A stretch of DNA of 64,000 nt from the NCBI GenBank assembly GCA_946122785.1, contig CAMGYJ010000002.1, positions 62,397,703-62,461,702 of the forward strand, given 5' to 3'. Positions 1-11,624 of this stretch are shown in pieces. How positions within the stretch are numbered: position 1 is the first letter of the stretch; every line of letters starts with the position of its first letter. Both the position numbers and the translations under genes were made by a program. Origin of the DNA: Linum tenue (Eukaryota; Streptophyta; Magnoliopsida; Malpighiales; Linaceae). Under the pieces are notes generated by a model that was given only the letters and a program-made list of their open reading frames with translations, did not search any database and was not told the origin of the DNA.

Positions 1-1585
1 GAGTAAACACTCAAGAACCAAATGGATTTTTCTATTCATGAAAATCTCAATTGTTTGCCAAAATTCGTGGCTTACAACCCTTTAAATGGGTATAGAAAAT
101 AAATCTAATGAAAACACCAAAAAGAAAAATAATTTTACACGAAAAAGGAAACAAAAATCGACAGGACCCGAAACCCGGTCTAAATACCTGGTTGGGTAAT
201 TTACCGACATGGCCGTAGAAAATTCTAGGACCGAATCCTCGGTCTCCCCTTCCATTTCCCCGGTCGGGGAATTGACACTTTCGGCCGGGGGTCTGATGCT
301 TGTCAAAATCACATTAGTCCTTCACCATTGAAACAGATTTTCCCTCAAAGCTTTCCATCCTGACTTCCAAACAAAATTGTCTAAGGGACTCAAGTTAGGT
401 TCACCGTCTTGTTGTCTCTTCTTCATGTACTTCCACTGACAGAAAAGACAATCATACACACAAATTTGCCATTACGCCCTTGTTTCCCTCCATAAAATCT
501 TCGCTCCCATTCTGCAAATCCGGTTGTCGTAGTTCTTTGCTTAGCAGCGACAAACCTTAAAGCTTGGGAGTTTCTGCAAGAAAAATCACCATAATCGTAA
601 AAAGGATCACTATGAATGACCTGCTCTTTTTCCACCGCGACTAGCTCATAGGAATCTCCATCTTCCTTTTGCGGTTCTGGGCAGTTAATCGATAATTTCT
701 ATGCTTCAAGATTTGCCTCCTTCTCCTCATCCTCTTCCTCCTCCTCTTCAGAACTCAAACTCTGTTGCGCCTGAGAACTCGAACTCTGTTCAGCCATGGT
801 TAAAAGCATAACTCCCACCTAAGCCATATGTGCTAATAGCTGTCTCATGGCGTCTTCAACGTTTGGCTCCATGGTTTGCATCTTTGATGTCTTCCTCGCC
901 CGTCTCTTGCCCTGATTTGAACCAAAAAAAAAAACACAAACCAAAATCCAATATATATATTTATTCAACCCACGTCCAGCTTTGTGACTAATGAATATTT
1001 TTTTTCAACTCTTTTTTTTTTCCTCCGTGAATAGTACACGATTTTTTTTTAAACAATGAAAACAAAATAAAAATAACACAAATAGCCGCTGAGTTTGAAG
1101 CGGGCTCTAATAACACCTGATGTAAGATAAATCCGCGAATCCGAACTCTCTCACGAATCAGAATACGCAGCTCTCACATTTTAGGATTTTCAGGGATTTT
1201 CTCTAAACAACTCAAAAATAAAAGGATAGGATGCAAAAGGATTGTCGTACAACTTCAACACACGGAAAGAGGCTCGAAGAATATCAGGGTAGATGCCCGA
1301 CCACGATCAAGGGTAATACTTGATCGATACAGAGCTTAGCGAGTTTGGAATCCACCAAAACTCACATTTAAGAGTAAACACTCAAGAACCAAAAGGGCTT
1401 TTCTATTCATCAAATTCTCAATTGTTTGCCAAATTTTGTGGCTTACAACCCTTTAAATATGTGTGGAAAATAAACCTGATGAAAACATCAAATAGGAAAA
1501 TAATTATACACGAAAAAGCAAACAAAAATCAGCAGGACCCGAAACCCGGTCTAAATACCCGGTCGGGTAATTTACCGACCTGGCA
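1..1585 (-). mobile_element. Non-autonomous LTR retrotransposon, copy 1 (left LTR cut by window edge)
   Basis: Read on the minus strand. The 5' LTR is 1,118-1,585 (TG...CA, 468 bp). A tRNA-Met-like primer-binding site lies just inside it at 1,104-1,115 (TGTTATTAGAGC against the usual TGGTATCAGAGC, two differences). The internal part (about 215-1,117) holds a broken gag-like frame and a purine-rich tract before the 3' LTR, whose inner part is at 1-214. There is no protease, RT or integrase, so movement would have needed an autonomous helper. The same element recurs at 9,811, 20,626 and 45,246, each time followed by the same X repeat, so it was inserted before the array was duplicated. No matching target duplication is left. 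Confidence 0.7.
423..881 (-). pseudogene. gag-like frame remnant, copy 1
   Basis: Starts at MQTMEPNVED (881), then an in-frame TAG after about 20 codons, then a Ser/Gln-rich and Glu-rich stretch and a basic C-terminal part (AEWERRFYGGKQGRNG). This copy has a second stop in the acidic region, where the other three copies read GAG. I do not recognise the protein. Position just after the primer-binding site suggests a degenerate gag or leader ORF. Confidence 0.45.
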
Positions 1586-2880
1586 GGGAAAATTAATATA
1601 ACAACACAGATCCATTCGGTTGCGACTTCATTTGCGGTATAAGATATGCCACCGAGGGGCATAGATAACCTTTTGGAGTATTAGATCGTGGAAAATATGT
1701 ATACCACTAGAATGCATGGTTAACTATTATGGGTTAAACAACGATGGGGGTGGTTCACTATTTGCAAAACATAACGGTAGCTCTAGAGGTGGTGTGACAT
1801 AGCCAAGCCAGTTATGAAGCCCAGCGTAGATTATTCACGTTGGGTCCGATGCATTTTGACTCATGTGAAATAATGTAGCCGAGACCGTTGTTGTTCGACT
1901 AAGTTTCAGATTAGCCAAATGGTTTCTCATACGTGATTTTCACACGACAAGAACTACGTCACATGGAAGGTAACCTAGATGGTGAATAGAAGGGGAGAAT
2001 GTGGAGATAAACACAGGGTTGTTACTACGTCGACTCTAGAGATAGCTTACAATAAACATCCAAAACGATCTGAAGCTTGAGACGAAAAATCAATCTATTT
2101 GGTATAAATCCAGTACCATATTGCCAACACGATAGAAAGAACCAATGTATATATTTGTTCACCAACCTCCATTAATATGAGGACTTTTCGAAAGAAACTC
2201 AAAAGTAAACCCCGTATGGACTGACCTTAAGCAAACAATATCATGTCAATAAATTAGTGGATTTCAAAAAGGGATATCATGAGACGGCTTTTAAATTTCG
2301 GATTTGGGGCTTTATACTTTCAGTTTGTTGCGCTCTCCTTTTGTGACTTCAAGATTCGAGATTTATGCATCTGTCCCACGAATAGAATGAGTTATACGTC
2401 TCTCTGGTTTGTCAAGTAGAAATCTGCATAGGATAGTTCCTTGCGTTGCATGGCATGTCGATACAAGGTGTTTGACGGAGCAACATTGTAGCCAAAGGAA
2501 GGAAATTAAGTTCGTGGTCCTAGTCCTCTTTCGAACATTGCTAGTAGAAGTGCGAACCAAGAAACAATTGTTTGGTTCTATATGATCACTTTGTGGGTTC
2601 TTTTTTAAATCAGAGTAATTGTTATTGGACGAGTATTGGTAGAGTTTTGACATTGCACCGCTAGAAAAGCTCATTTCAGTGAGAGCTATATTCATAAAAT
2701 TAAAAAGGTATATAGTTTTATTTTTATTTCGATAACGATATTGTACTGCTATGATAGGCATTAATAATATTCGAGCCCATTTGAGCAATTTGTCCGTTTT
2801 GTGTTTTTTTAATATTCAGCAGATTATAAAACATTTGTCATTCTGAATTGCATAACTTTTACATAACATTTTCGACTATA
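1586..2880. repeat. X repeat, copy 1 (subfamily B)
   Basis: About 1.3 kb of decayed repeat starting near AACACAGATCCATTCGG. Eight copies occur in the window. Subfamily B (here, 11,625, 22,214, 47,078) always follows the small LTR element; subfamily C (4,060, 6,018, 14,430, 26,000) follows a different 300-bp leader. Small minus-strand frames recur between copies, but they lack recognisable domains and carry stops at differing places, so I do not call genes. Confidence 0.7.
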
Positions 2881-3020
2881 TTTATGTAATGTATAGATTA
2901 TTGTTGGTTTATAATTATATTATATTTTATGCACCATCTTAGGGTTTATAGTTTAGATTTAGATAATTAGGACCTACGGTTCACTAATTAAGGTTTAGGT
3001 TATAGTATCATGCACAAAAA
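2881..3020. other. AT-rich flank, no gene seen
   Basis: Contains a short run resembling the sequence at 9,150-9,240 (loosely AGGGTTTAT...AATTAAGG), so it is probably an older duplicated flank. It does not contain the peptide gene found at this position in the other units. Confidence 0.4.
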
Positions 3021-3720
3021 TCCTGCTAATTCGAGTTCTAGATAGCGTTTTCATATTCAAGGTATGCGGTACCCCGAATTTCACCCGGGGTACCGTAGAA
3101 GGCACCCACCATATGGGGAGTTCTATGGTACCCAGAGTGAAATCCGAGTATTCGTAGGGTTTGTTGATATCCAAAGGGGAGGAGGAGAGTCGGCCATATA
3201 TATTGTTCTTTGTACTGTTGTTCAACATCAAGCAATAACTATCAATAGCTAGGAGAGTCTTTAGGATCTCCCGTGGATTAGTCCTGAACCTTTCAGGGAT
3301 ATCACGTAAAACCGAGTTTTTGTCATTCATATTTCGTTTCTTAACATGGTATCAGAATTATTTGGTTCTCCATAACCTCCTGAAGCACATAGAGCTCACA
3401 TTCACTATATTCGGGACTTGGTCCGTGCTGGTGTTATTTAGCTTCGTCACATCTCACGGGTTAAAGTATAGTATTATGTCCGAAAGATCAGTCAATTTAT
3501 GGTCTGAATAGCGTTTTCATACTCAGGGTATGTGGTACCCTGGATTTCACCCTGGGTACCGTAGAACTCCCCATATATATATATCCCGAAGTTTGATTTA
3601 ATAAAAAATAAAAATTGACCGTTGAGATTGGCCGGAACTCATTTAAGTACATCTAACGGCTAGATCACCTGACGTATACTATACGCCTGACATACATCAG
3701 CCATCACCATATATATATAT
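3021..3720 (+). repeat. Block E copy 1: copia-like LTR end and primer-binding site, with GGTACC inverted repeats
   Basis: An LTR-like stretch from about 3,170 ends in ...TTAACA at 3,346, directly followed by TGGTATCAGA (3,347-3,356), the tRNA-Met primer-binding site typical of Ty1/copia elements. It is flanked by related short segments at 3,030-3,160 and 3,485-3,580, each containing GGTACC-centred inverted repeats. The second copy is at 25,090-25,650. No copia coding region follows, so this is a remnant. Confidence 0.6.
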
Positions 3721-5400
3721 ATATTCCAGCCAACAGTATATATATATGCATACGGAATCAAGTTAGATTTACAGATCCAAATCGATGGAAGAAACTAATT
3801 TCGTGATGGAGAATGATAAAGTATACTAGTTAGCGTTATTGAAAGTTGACGACTAAAACAACATCGACGGTGGGGTGACATTGTCGTTTCTTCTGAAGCG
3901 TTATATAAACGATGTTCAAGACAGAGTGGTGCGAGTTTCGTTCGTATAGCTTGGTCGCCCAATCAGTGACACTTGTTAACAATAGCATCATCACAACTTT
4001 GACAGTGATGCGATGGTAAGCAACGATGTTGAGCACCAATTTGGAATAATAATATCACAATAAAGATCCATTTGGTTGCTACTTCATTTGCCGTATAAGA
4101 TATGCCATCGAGGGGCTTAGGTAACCTTTTGGAGTATTAGATCGTGGAAAATATGTATACCACCAGAATGCATGGTTCACTATTATGGGTTAAACCACGA
4201 TGGGGGTGGTTCACTATTTGCGAAACATAACGGTGGCTCTAGAGGTGGTGTGACATAGCCAAGCCAGTTATGAAGCCCAACGTAGATTATTCACGTTGGG
4301 TCCGATGCATTTTGACTCATGTGAAATAATGTAGCCGAGACCGTTGTTGTTCGACTAAGTTTCAGATTAGCCAAATGGTTTCTCATACGTGATTTTCACA
4401 CGACAATACTACGTCACATGGAAGGTAACCTAGATGATGAATAGAAGGGGAGAATGTGGATACAAACACGGGGATTACTACGTCGACTCTAGAGATAGCT
4501 TCCAATAAGTATCTAAAACGATGTGAAGCTTGTGACGAAAAATCAATCTCTTTGGTATAAATCAACTACCACATTGCCAACACGATAGAAAGAACCTATG
4601 TATATATTTGTTCACCAACCTCCATTAGTATGAGGACTTTTCAAAAGGAACTCAAAAGTAAACCCCGTATGGACTGACATTAAGCAAACAATATCATGTC
4701 AATAAATTAGTCTATTTCGAGAAGGGATATCAGAGACTTGTTTTAAATTTCGAATTTGGGGCTTTATAATTTAAGTTTGTTGCATCCTCCTTTTGTGACT
4801 TGAAGATTCGAGATTTATGCATCTGTCCCACGAATAGAATGAGTTATACGTCTTTCTGGTTGGTCAAGTAGAAATCTGCATAGGATAATTCCGTGTATTG
4901 CAGGGCATGTCGATACAAGGTGTTTGACGGCGCAACATAGTAGCCAATGGAAGGAAATTAAGTTCGTGGTCCTAGTCCTCGTTCGAACATTGCTAGTAGA
5001 AATGTGGACCAAGAAACAATTGTTTGGTTCTATATGATCCCTTTGTGGGGTTCTTTTTTAAATCAGAGTATTTGTTATTGGACGAGTATTTGTAGAGTTT
5101 TGACATTGCACCGCTAGAAAAGCTCATTTCAACGATAGCTATATTCATAAAATTAAAAAGGTATATATTTTTATTTTTATTTCAATAGCGATATTGTACT
5201 GCTATGATAGGCATTAATAATATTCGAGCCCATTTGAGCAATTGTCCGCGTTGTGTTTTTTTAATATTCAACAGATTATAAAACATTTGTCATTCTGAAT
5301 TGTATAAGTTTTACATAACATTTTCGACTATATTTCGTGTAAAAAATATCTCTCCGCCATGCAAAAGTTATAATACATACTACTATGTACAATTTTCAAC
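3721..5400. repeat. C-type leader (3,721-4,059) and X repeat copy 2 (4,060-5,400)
   Basis: The leader (GATGGAGAATGATAAAG, then CGACGGTGGGGTGACATT) is shared with 5,800, 14,150 and 25,710. The X part aligns with the copies at 6,018, 14,430 and 26,000. Short frames here are not conserved as proteins. Confidence 0.65.
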
Positions 5401-5799
5401 CTACTTTTATATACAAAAAAAAAACAATAAACATTGAGTGAAACACTTAAATACCATATAATGAATCTGTTCGATTAAAAAAAATCTTATTCTTGTGTGA
5501 CTTAAGAATAAATTTCTTATCTTTCATTAACGATGTAATTATGTTATTTCATGTACATGAGCACAATCAAGCAAAAAATAAATATGTTTTAAGCAAATTT
5601 GTGGATGAAATGAGTTGGCAATTAAATTAGGAAGATAGGAGTTTGTTACTTATTCAACATTGAAAACTACAACTTGAAAAGTTTCATGAATCGTATGTCA
5701 CACGAACAGCAAGAACTGAGATTAAGAGGAAAATTGGGTTGTGCATACCCTTTTTATTATAGTAAGTATATATGTCACACGAGAAGCTGACCCCTGAAA
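5401..5799. other. Peptide-gene downstream flank with the gene deleted
   Basis: This matches the flank that precedes the peptide gene at 7,430-7,790, 13,060-13,420, 15,800-16,140 and 23,640-24,000. At about 5,782 (TATATATGTCACACGA) it jumps straight to the leader of the next X repeat. The peptide gene and its promoter are missing from this unit, so a deletion removed them. Confidence 0.6.
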
Positions 5800-7340
5800 G
5801 TCGACGAGTAAAACAACATCGACGGTGGGGTGACATTGTCGTTTCTTCTGAAGCGTTATATAAACGATGTTCAAGACAGAGTGGTGCGAGTTTCGTTCGT
5901 ATAGCTTGGTCGCCCAATCAGTGACACTTGTTAACAATAGCATCATCACAACTTTGACAGTGATGCGATGGTAAGCAACGATGTTGAGCACCAATTTGGA
6001 ATAATAATATCACAATAAAGATCCATTTGGTTGCGACTTCATTTGCCGTATAAGATATGCCATCGAGGGGCTTAGGTAACCTTTTGGAGTATTAGATCGT
6101 GGAAAATATGTATACCACCAGAATGCATGGTTCACTATTATGGGTTAAACCACGATGGGGGTGGTTCACTATTTGCGAAACATAACGGTGGCTCTAGAGG
6201 TGGTGAGACATAGCCAAGCCAGTTATGAAGCCCAGCGTAGATTATTCACGTTGGGTCCGATGCATTTTGACTCATGTGAAATAATGTAGCCGAGACCGTT
6301 GTTGTTCGACTAAGTTTCAGATTAGCCAAATGGTTTCTCATACGTGATTTTCACACGACAATACTACGTCACATGGAAGGTAACCTAGATGATGAATAGA
6401 AGGGGAGAATGTGGATACAAACACGGGGATTACTAGGTCGACTCTAGAGATAGCTTCCAATAAATATCTAAAATGATGTGAAGCTTGTGACGAAAAATCA
6501 ATCTCTTTGGTATAAATCAAGTACCACATTGCCAACACGATAGAAAGAACCTATGTATATATTTGTTCACCAACCTCCATTAGTATGAGGACTTTTCGAA
6601 AGGAACTCAAAAGTAAACCCCGTATGGACTGACCTTAAGCAAACAATATCATGTCAATAAATTAGTCTATTTCGAGAAGGGATATCAGAGACTTGTTTTA
6701 AATTTCGAATTTGGGGCTTTATACTTTAAGTTTGTTGCATCCTCCTTTTGTGACTTGAAGATTCGAGATTTATGTGTCCCACGAATAGAATGAGTTATAC
6801 GTCTTTCTGGTTGGTCAAGTAGAAATCTGCATAGGATAATTCCGTGTATTGCAGGGCATGTCGATACAAGGTGTTTGACGGCGCAACATAGTAGCCAATG
6901 GAAGGAAATTAAGTTCGTGGTCCTAGTCCTCGTTCGAACATTGCTAGTAGAAGTGTGGACCAAGAAACAATTGTTTGGTTCTATATGATCCCTTTGTGGG
7001 TTCTTTTTTAAATCAGAGTATTTGTTATTGGACGAGTATTTGTAGAGTTTCGACATTGCACCGCTAGAAAAGCTCATTTCAATGATAGCTCTATTCATAA
7101 AATTAAAAAGGTATATATTTTTATTTTTATTTCAATAGCGATATTGTACTGCTATGATAGGCATTAATAATATTCGAGCCCATTTGAGCAATTGTCCGTT
7201 TTGTGTTTTTTTAATATTCAGCAGATTATAAAACATTTGTCATTCTGAATTGCATAACTTTTACATAACATTTTCGACTATATTTCGTGTAAAAAATATC
7301 TCTCCGCCATGCAAAAGTTATAATACATACTACTATGTAC
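5800..7340. repeat. C-type leader and X repeat copy 3
   Basis: Nearly the same as the copy at 3,800-5,400, with a few substitutions and a 4-bp deletion near 6,775 (ATGCATCTGTCCC reads ATGTGTCCC here). No gene recognised. Confidence 0.65.
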
Positions 7341-7901
7341 AATTTTCAACCTACTTTTATATACAAAAATATCATTGTTAGACCAACCTGAGATGTCAAA
7401 AATCCCAATATTACAAAAAAAAAAAAAAAAATAGACATTGAGTGAAACACTTAAATACCATATAATGAATCTGTTCTTTTAAAAAAAATCTTATTCTTGT
7501 GTGACTTAAGAATAAATTTCTTATCTTTCATTAACGATGTAATTATGTTATTTCATGTACATGAGCATAATCAAGCAAAAAATAAATATGTTTTAAGCAA
7601 ATTTGTGGATAAAATGAGTTGGCAATTAAATTAGGAAGATAGGAGTTTGTTACTCATTCAACATTGAAAACTACAACTTGAAAAGTTTCATGAATCGTAT
7701 GTCACACGAACAGCAAGAACTGAGATTAAGAGGAAAATTGGGTTGTGCGTACCCTTTTTATTATAGTAAGTATATATGTCACCCGATTAGCTATTACGAC
7801 ACATATTGTAATGCTTGGGAAGTTTCATGAATCGTATGACACATGAAACTACGATGATCATGATTGGTGTCCATATGTATTGGGTTGATCAGATTTATGT
7901 A
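7341..7901. other. 3' flank of peptide gene copy 1
   Basis: AT-rich sequence conserved in all units carrying the peptide gene. It includes an A run (about 7,415-7,432) and a direct repeat of TTTCATGAATCGTATG (about 7,685 and 7,825). It probably contains the 3' UTR and terminator of the minus-strand peptide gene; no poly(A) site can be assigned from sequence alone. Confidence 0.45.
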
Positions 7902-8358
7902 TTAATGGTCGTCCCCGGGAGATGGTGCGTCATGGTTTTTGTTATGATGAGGTTTCTCACCGTTACAATCAATTTCATCTCCGTTTACTCCCGCAACATT
8001 CGAAGACAACGGTGCTGGCGGGGAGGTGTCACTGGCCGCCTATATATAAAACCAATACAGGATTAAATTAGAAATATTTGTTCATCTGGTTAACTACGTA
8101 CATGAATCATATAATTAACAATATATATCAAGCTGCTGCGTAGTTCCAACTTTTTCATTAACATGGCAGGAAGTCAAAAAGAACGCATGCATGCACCGAT
8201 CGTGAAATCACCTGATGGACGCCGTCAACCTTAACCGAAGCTGTGGAAGGGAGCGGTGATGACTTGGTTGCTGAAAGTCGGAGCCCGGAAGAGCTACTGC
8301 AGACTAGAAGGCAAGCAGCGACTAACACGAACAACAAAATACAAGCTTTCGAAGCCAT
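7902..8358 (-). CDS. Small secreted peptide precursor, two exons, copy 1
   Basis: Exon 1 is 8,358-8,212 (49 codons) and exon 2 is 8,039-7,902 (45 codons plus TAA). The 172-bp intron has a CAG|GTGATT donor and a TATATAG|GCG acceptor, phase 0. The product is 94 residues: a hydrophobic signal peptide (MASKACILLFVLVAACLLVC, then a Ser run), a Ser/Thr/Pro-rich middle, and a charged His/Asp-rich tail ending NHDAPSPGDDH. One Cys lies in the mature part. The architecture (signal peptide, variable middle, short Pro/Gly-containing C-terminus) is that of secreted signalling-peptide precursors, but I cannot assign it to a named family; the SPG..H ending only loosely recalls CEP peptides. Intact copies recur at 13,528, 16,263, 24,118 and 47,849. 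The second intron-side frame on the plus strand is not needed to explain any conservation. Confidence 0.72.
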
Positions 8359-8458
8359 AGCTACAAATTTATATGTTGAGGAAAATTTGCTTCTGCTTTT
8401 GAACTGTGAGTTTTAGCTTTGTAAGTTAATACTGAAAGGAGAGTGGTGTCGATCAAGG

Positions 8459-8466
8459 TTTATATA
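8459..8466 (-). promoter_or_regulatory. TATA box of peptide gene copy 1
   Basis: TATATAAA on the minus strand, about 100 bp upstream of the ATG, in the context GTGTATATAAACC. It is conserved at 16,820 and 24,675 but altered upstream of the copies at 13,984 and 48,305. Confidence 0.6.
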
Positions 8467-9319
8467 CACAGCCAAATCCGGCCGGCAGGAATTAAGACTC
8501 CAAATTTGATTTTGCGTGAGAAACAGGAATGTAAAGAATTAGCTTTCGTACGTACTCCTTTCTGCTATAGTTTGTCGTTAATCCTTTGGCCAAATTGCGA
8601 AGCCCGGATACACAAACCCTCTTCCTTTTGTTTCTTCTTTTGAGTTGAGAATATTTGTCCGACTGTCTCGTCAGCTAGTCAAAGTTTGAATCCTATATAC
8701 AGGATATATTATCGCATTAACACATATACACGTACTCTCTTTCATTAGTTTACTATAATAGAGATCATACCCTAACCTCTAATGGGTAAACCCCCGTCTC
8801 TAATTCTCCAACTCAAATCACAATTTAAGAGATTCAATTAATACAAAAATAATAACAAAATGTTATGATACATGGAAACATATTATGGAGATCCAATAAG
8901 TGTGAACGCCGGTGTTTAACATATATACGCAATGTGTACGCTATATTTTCTATATATACAGAGAGTTTTAATTTAGCTAGCAAAAATGTGGGGTCTACCG
9001 TTTGCTTGAGTAAGAAAACTCTTTATATACTTTGAATTGACATGAATTTGGTATATTGTACTATATTCTACCCACACATATTAAAATAAAGGTTTAAACT
9101 CTCTAAATAGAAACGATAATTGATGGAAACGATTTGTTGAAATATATTCCATAAACTACATGCACCAATGTAGGGTTTATGCTTTATGATTTTGAGAATT
9201 AGGAATTAAAGTTAACTAATTAAAGGTTTGGGTATAAAATGCAACCAAACTCTAGATTTAAAGTTTCAAAACCTACTAAAGCCCTTAAAAGATTGCTTTT
9301 AAACCTATTTTTTTGGTCT
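8467..9319. other. Upstream region of peptide gene copy 1; no gene seen
   Basis: Includes a segment (8,470-8,700) conserved upstream of copies 3, 4 and 5. The intact site AATGGGTAAACCCCCGTCTC lies at about 8,780-8,802; its paralogue is where the 17,689 composite inserted. The rest is AT-rich without a recognisable frame. Confidence 0.5.
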
Positions 9320-9810
9320 TTTGTAGGGGTGGCTATACGGTCCGGTCCGGTTAAATTGGCCCGAATTGATCCGGTCCAGTCCGGTCTTTTTGAAAATATA
9401 GGGACCAAAGCTTGGATTGGGTACAGTCCGGTTTTGACCCAGTCCGGTCTCAATCCGGTTTTGACATATTTTGACCCATTTTGACCATGTTGCAGAAAAT
9501 TCAGCAACATATAACCATTTTCCTGGAATATAGAGAACCTGTTTGTAGCAAAAATCCTAATTAATGACTATGAAAACAAAAGAATCGAAATAATAACTAT
9601 GAACCATCAAATAAAGTGATTAGTTAATTACTACAACCATTTAAAAAAATCTCTGAAATTGCATAGCGTTACCGAGCAATGGGCTGGTTGCCTGGTTCGA
9701 TTTGTACCGTTCCAAAATTTTAGAACCGTATTACAAACTTTGAGAACCGCGTTCCAAAAGTAAAATAAAAAAATGACCAAGGACCCTTATTAATGAAGCT
9801 TGCCTGTAAC
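9320..9810 (+). repeat. Possible hAT-type end fragment and flank
   Basis: TAGGGGTGGCTATACGGTCC at about 9,324 resembles hAT terminal repeats (TAGGGNTGGCAA). It is followed by repeated GTCCGGT/CCGGTTTTGAC motifs typical of subterminal regions of plant hAT MITEs. I cannot find the opposite terminus or an 8-bp duplication, so it is a tentative fragment. Confidence 0.35.
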
Positions 9811-11624
9811 TGATGCAAGCGGAATCCGGGAATCCGAACTCGCTCACGAATCAGAATACGCAGCTCTCACTTTTTAGGATTTTCTAGGATTTTCTTTCAA
9901 CAACTCAAAAATAAAATGATAGGATGGAAAAGGATGTCGTGCAACTTCAACACACGAGAAGAGGCTCGAACAATATCACGGTAGATGCCCTACCACGATC
10001 AAGGGGAATACTTGATTGATACAGAGCTCAACGAGTTTGGAATCCACCAAACTCACATTCAAGAGTAAACACTCAAGAACCAAATGGATTTTTCTATTCA
10101 TCAAAATCTCAATTGTTTGCCAAAATTCGTGGCTTACAACCCTTTAAATGGGTATAGAAAATAAATCTAATGAAAACACCAAAAAGAAAAATAATTTTAC
10201 ACGAAAAAAGAAACAAAAATCGACAGGACCCGAAACCCGGTCTAAATACCTGGTTGGGTAATTTACCGTCATGGCCGTAGAAAATTCTAGGACCGAATCC
10301 TCGGTCTCCCCTTCCATTTCCCCGGTCGGGGAATTGACACTTTCGGCCGGGGGTCTGATGCTTGTCAAAATCACATTAGTCCTTCACCATTGAAACAGAT
10401 TTTCCCTCAAAGCTTTCCATCCTGACTTCCAAACAAAATTGTCTAAGGGACTCCAGTTAGGTTCACCGTCTTGTTGTCTCTTCTTCATGTACTTCCACTG
10501 ACAGAAAAGACAATCATACACACAAATTTGCCATTACGCCCTTGTTTCCCTCCATAAAATCTTCGCTCCCATTCTGCAAATCCGGTTGTCGTAGTTCTTT
10601 GCTTAGCAGCGACAAACCTTAAAGCTTGGGAGTTTCTGCAAGAAAAATCACCATAATCGTAAAAAGGATCACTATGAATGACCTGCTCTTTTTCCACCGC
10701 GACTAGCTCATAGGAATCTCCATCTTCATTTTGCGGTTCTGGGCAGTTAATCGATAATTTCTCTGCTTCAAGATTTGCCTCCTTCTCCTCATCCTCTTCC
10801 TCCTCCTCTTCAGAACTCAAACTCTGTTGCGCCTGAGAACTCGAACTCTGTTCAGCCATGGTTAGAAGCATAACTCCCACCTAAGCCATATGTGCTAATA
10901 GCTGTCTCATGGCGTCTTCAACGTTTGGCTCCATGGTTTGCATCTTTGATGTCTTCCTCGCCAGTCTCTTGCCCTGATTTGAACCAAAAAAAAAAAAAAA
11001 ACACAAACCAAAATCCAATATATATATATTCAACCCACGTCCAGCTTTGTGACTAATGAATATTTTTTTCAACTCTTTTTTTTTTCCTCCGTGAATAGTA
11101 CACGATTTTTTTTAAACAATGAAAACAAAATAAAAATAACACAAATAGCCGCTGAGTTTGAAGCGGGCTCTAATAACACCTGATGTAAGATAAATCCGCG
11201 AATCCGAACTCTCTCACGAATCAGAATACGTAGCTCTCACATTTTGGGATTTTCTCTAAACAACTCAAAAATAAAAGGATAGGATGCAAAAGGATTGTCG
11301 TACAACTTCAACACACGGAAAGAGGCTCGAAGAATATCAGGGTAGATGCCCGACCACGATCAAGGGTAATACTTGATCGATACAGAGCTCAACGAGTTTG
11401 GAATCCACCAAACTCACATTTAAGAGAAAACACTCAAGAACCAAATGGGCTTTTCTATTCATCAAAGTCTCAATTGTTTGCCAAATTTTGTGGCTTACAA
11501 CCCTTTAAATAGGTATGGAAAATAAACCTGATGAAAACACCAAATAGGAAAAGAATTTTACACGAAAAAGCAAACAAAAATCGGCAGGACCCGATACCCG
11601 GTCGGGTAATTTACCGACCTGGCA
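9811..11624 (-). mobile_element. Non-autonomous LTR retrotransposon, copy 2 (both LTRs)
   Basis: The 5' LTR is 11,181-11,624 (444 bp) and the 3' LTR is 9,811 to about 10,275. Both begin TGATG(T/C)AAG on the plus strand and align over their length, but differ by many substitutions and indels. The primer-binding site is 11,167-11,178. A purine-rich tract (about 10,300-10,325 read in reverse) precedes the 3' LTR. There is no enzymatic domain. The left flank (GACCAAGGACCCTTATTAATG) is shared with copy 4 at 45,246. Confidence 0.75.
10485..10943 (-). pseudogene. gag-like frame remnant, copy 2
   Basis: Starts MQTMEPNVED at 10,943. A TAG stop at 10,881-10,883 splits it; the same frame then runs 131 codons to 10,485 with a Ser/Gln-rich part, an acidic run of Glu and a basic tail. 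The TAG is present in all four copies. I do not recognise the protein; it has no zinc knuckle. Confidence 0.45.

Noticed and set aside
1104..1115. Treating the LTR-element/X boundary as a cellular gene start
   Set aside because: TGTTATTAGAGC directly inside a TG...CA repeat is better explained as a primer-binding site.
2363..2788. 110-191-codon minus-strand frames in X repeats (2,363; 6,685; 12,401; 15,182; 26,741)
   Set aside because: They vary in start and end between copies, contain copy-specific stops and show no domain, so they look like residual open stretches of a decayed repeat.
2930..3000. Telomere-like TTTAGGG runs
   Set aside because: Only degenerate single units (AGGGTTTATAGTTTAG); no tandem array.
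7815..8066. 83-codon plus-strand frame repeated at 13,441, 16,176, 24,031 and 47,762
   Set aside because: It is antisense to exon 2 and part of the intron of the peptide gene. Its recurrence follows from the duplication, and it lacks a signal or domain; the minus-strand spliced gene explains the region better.
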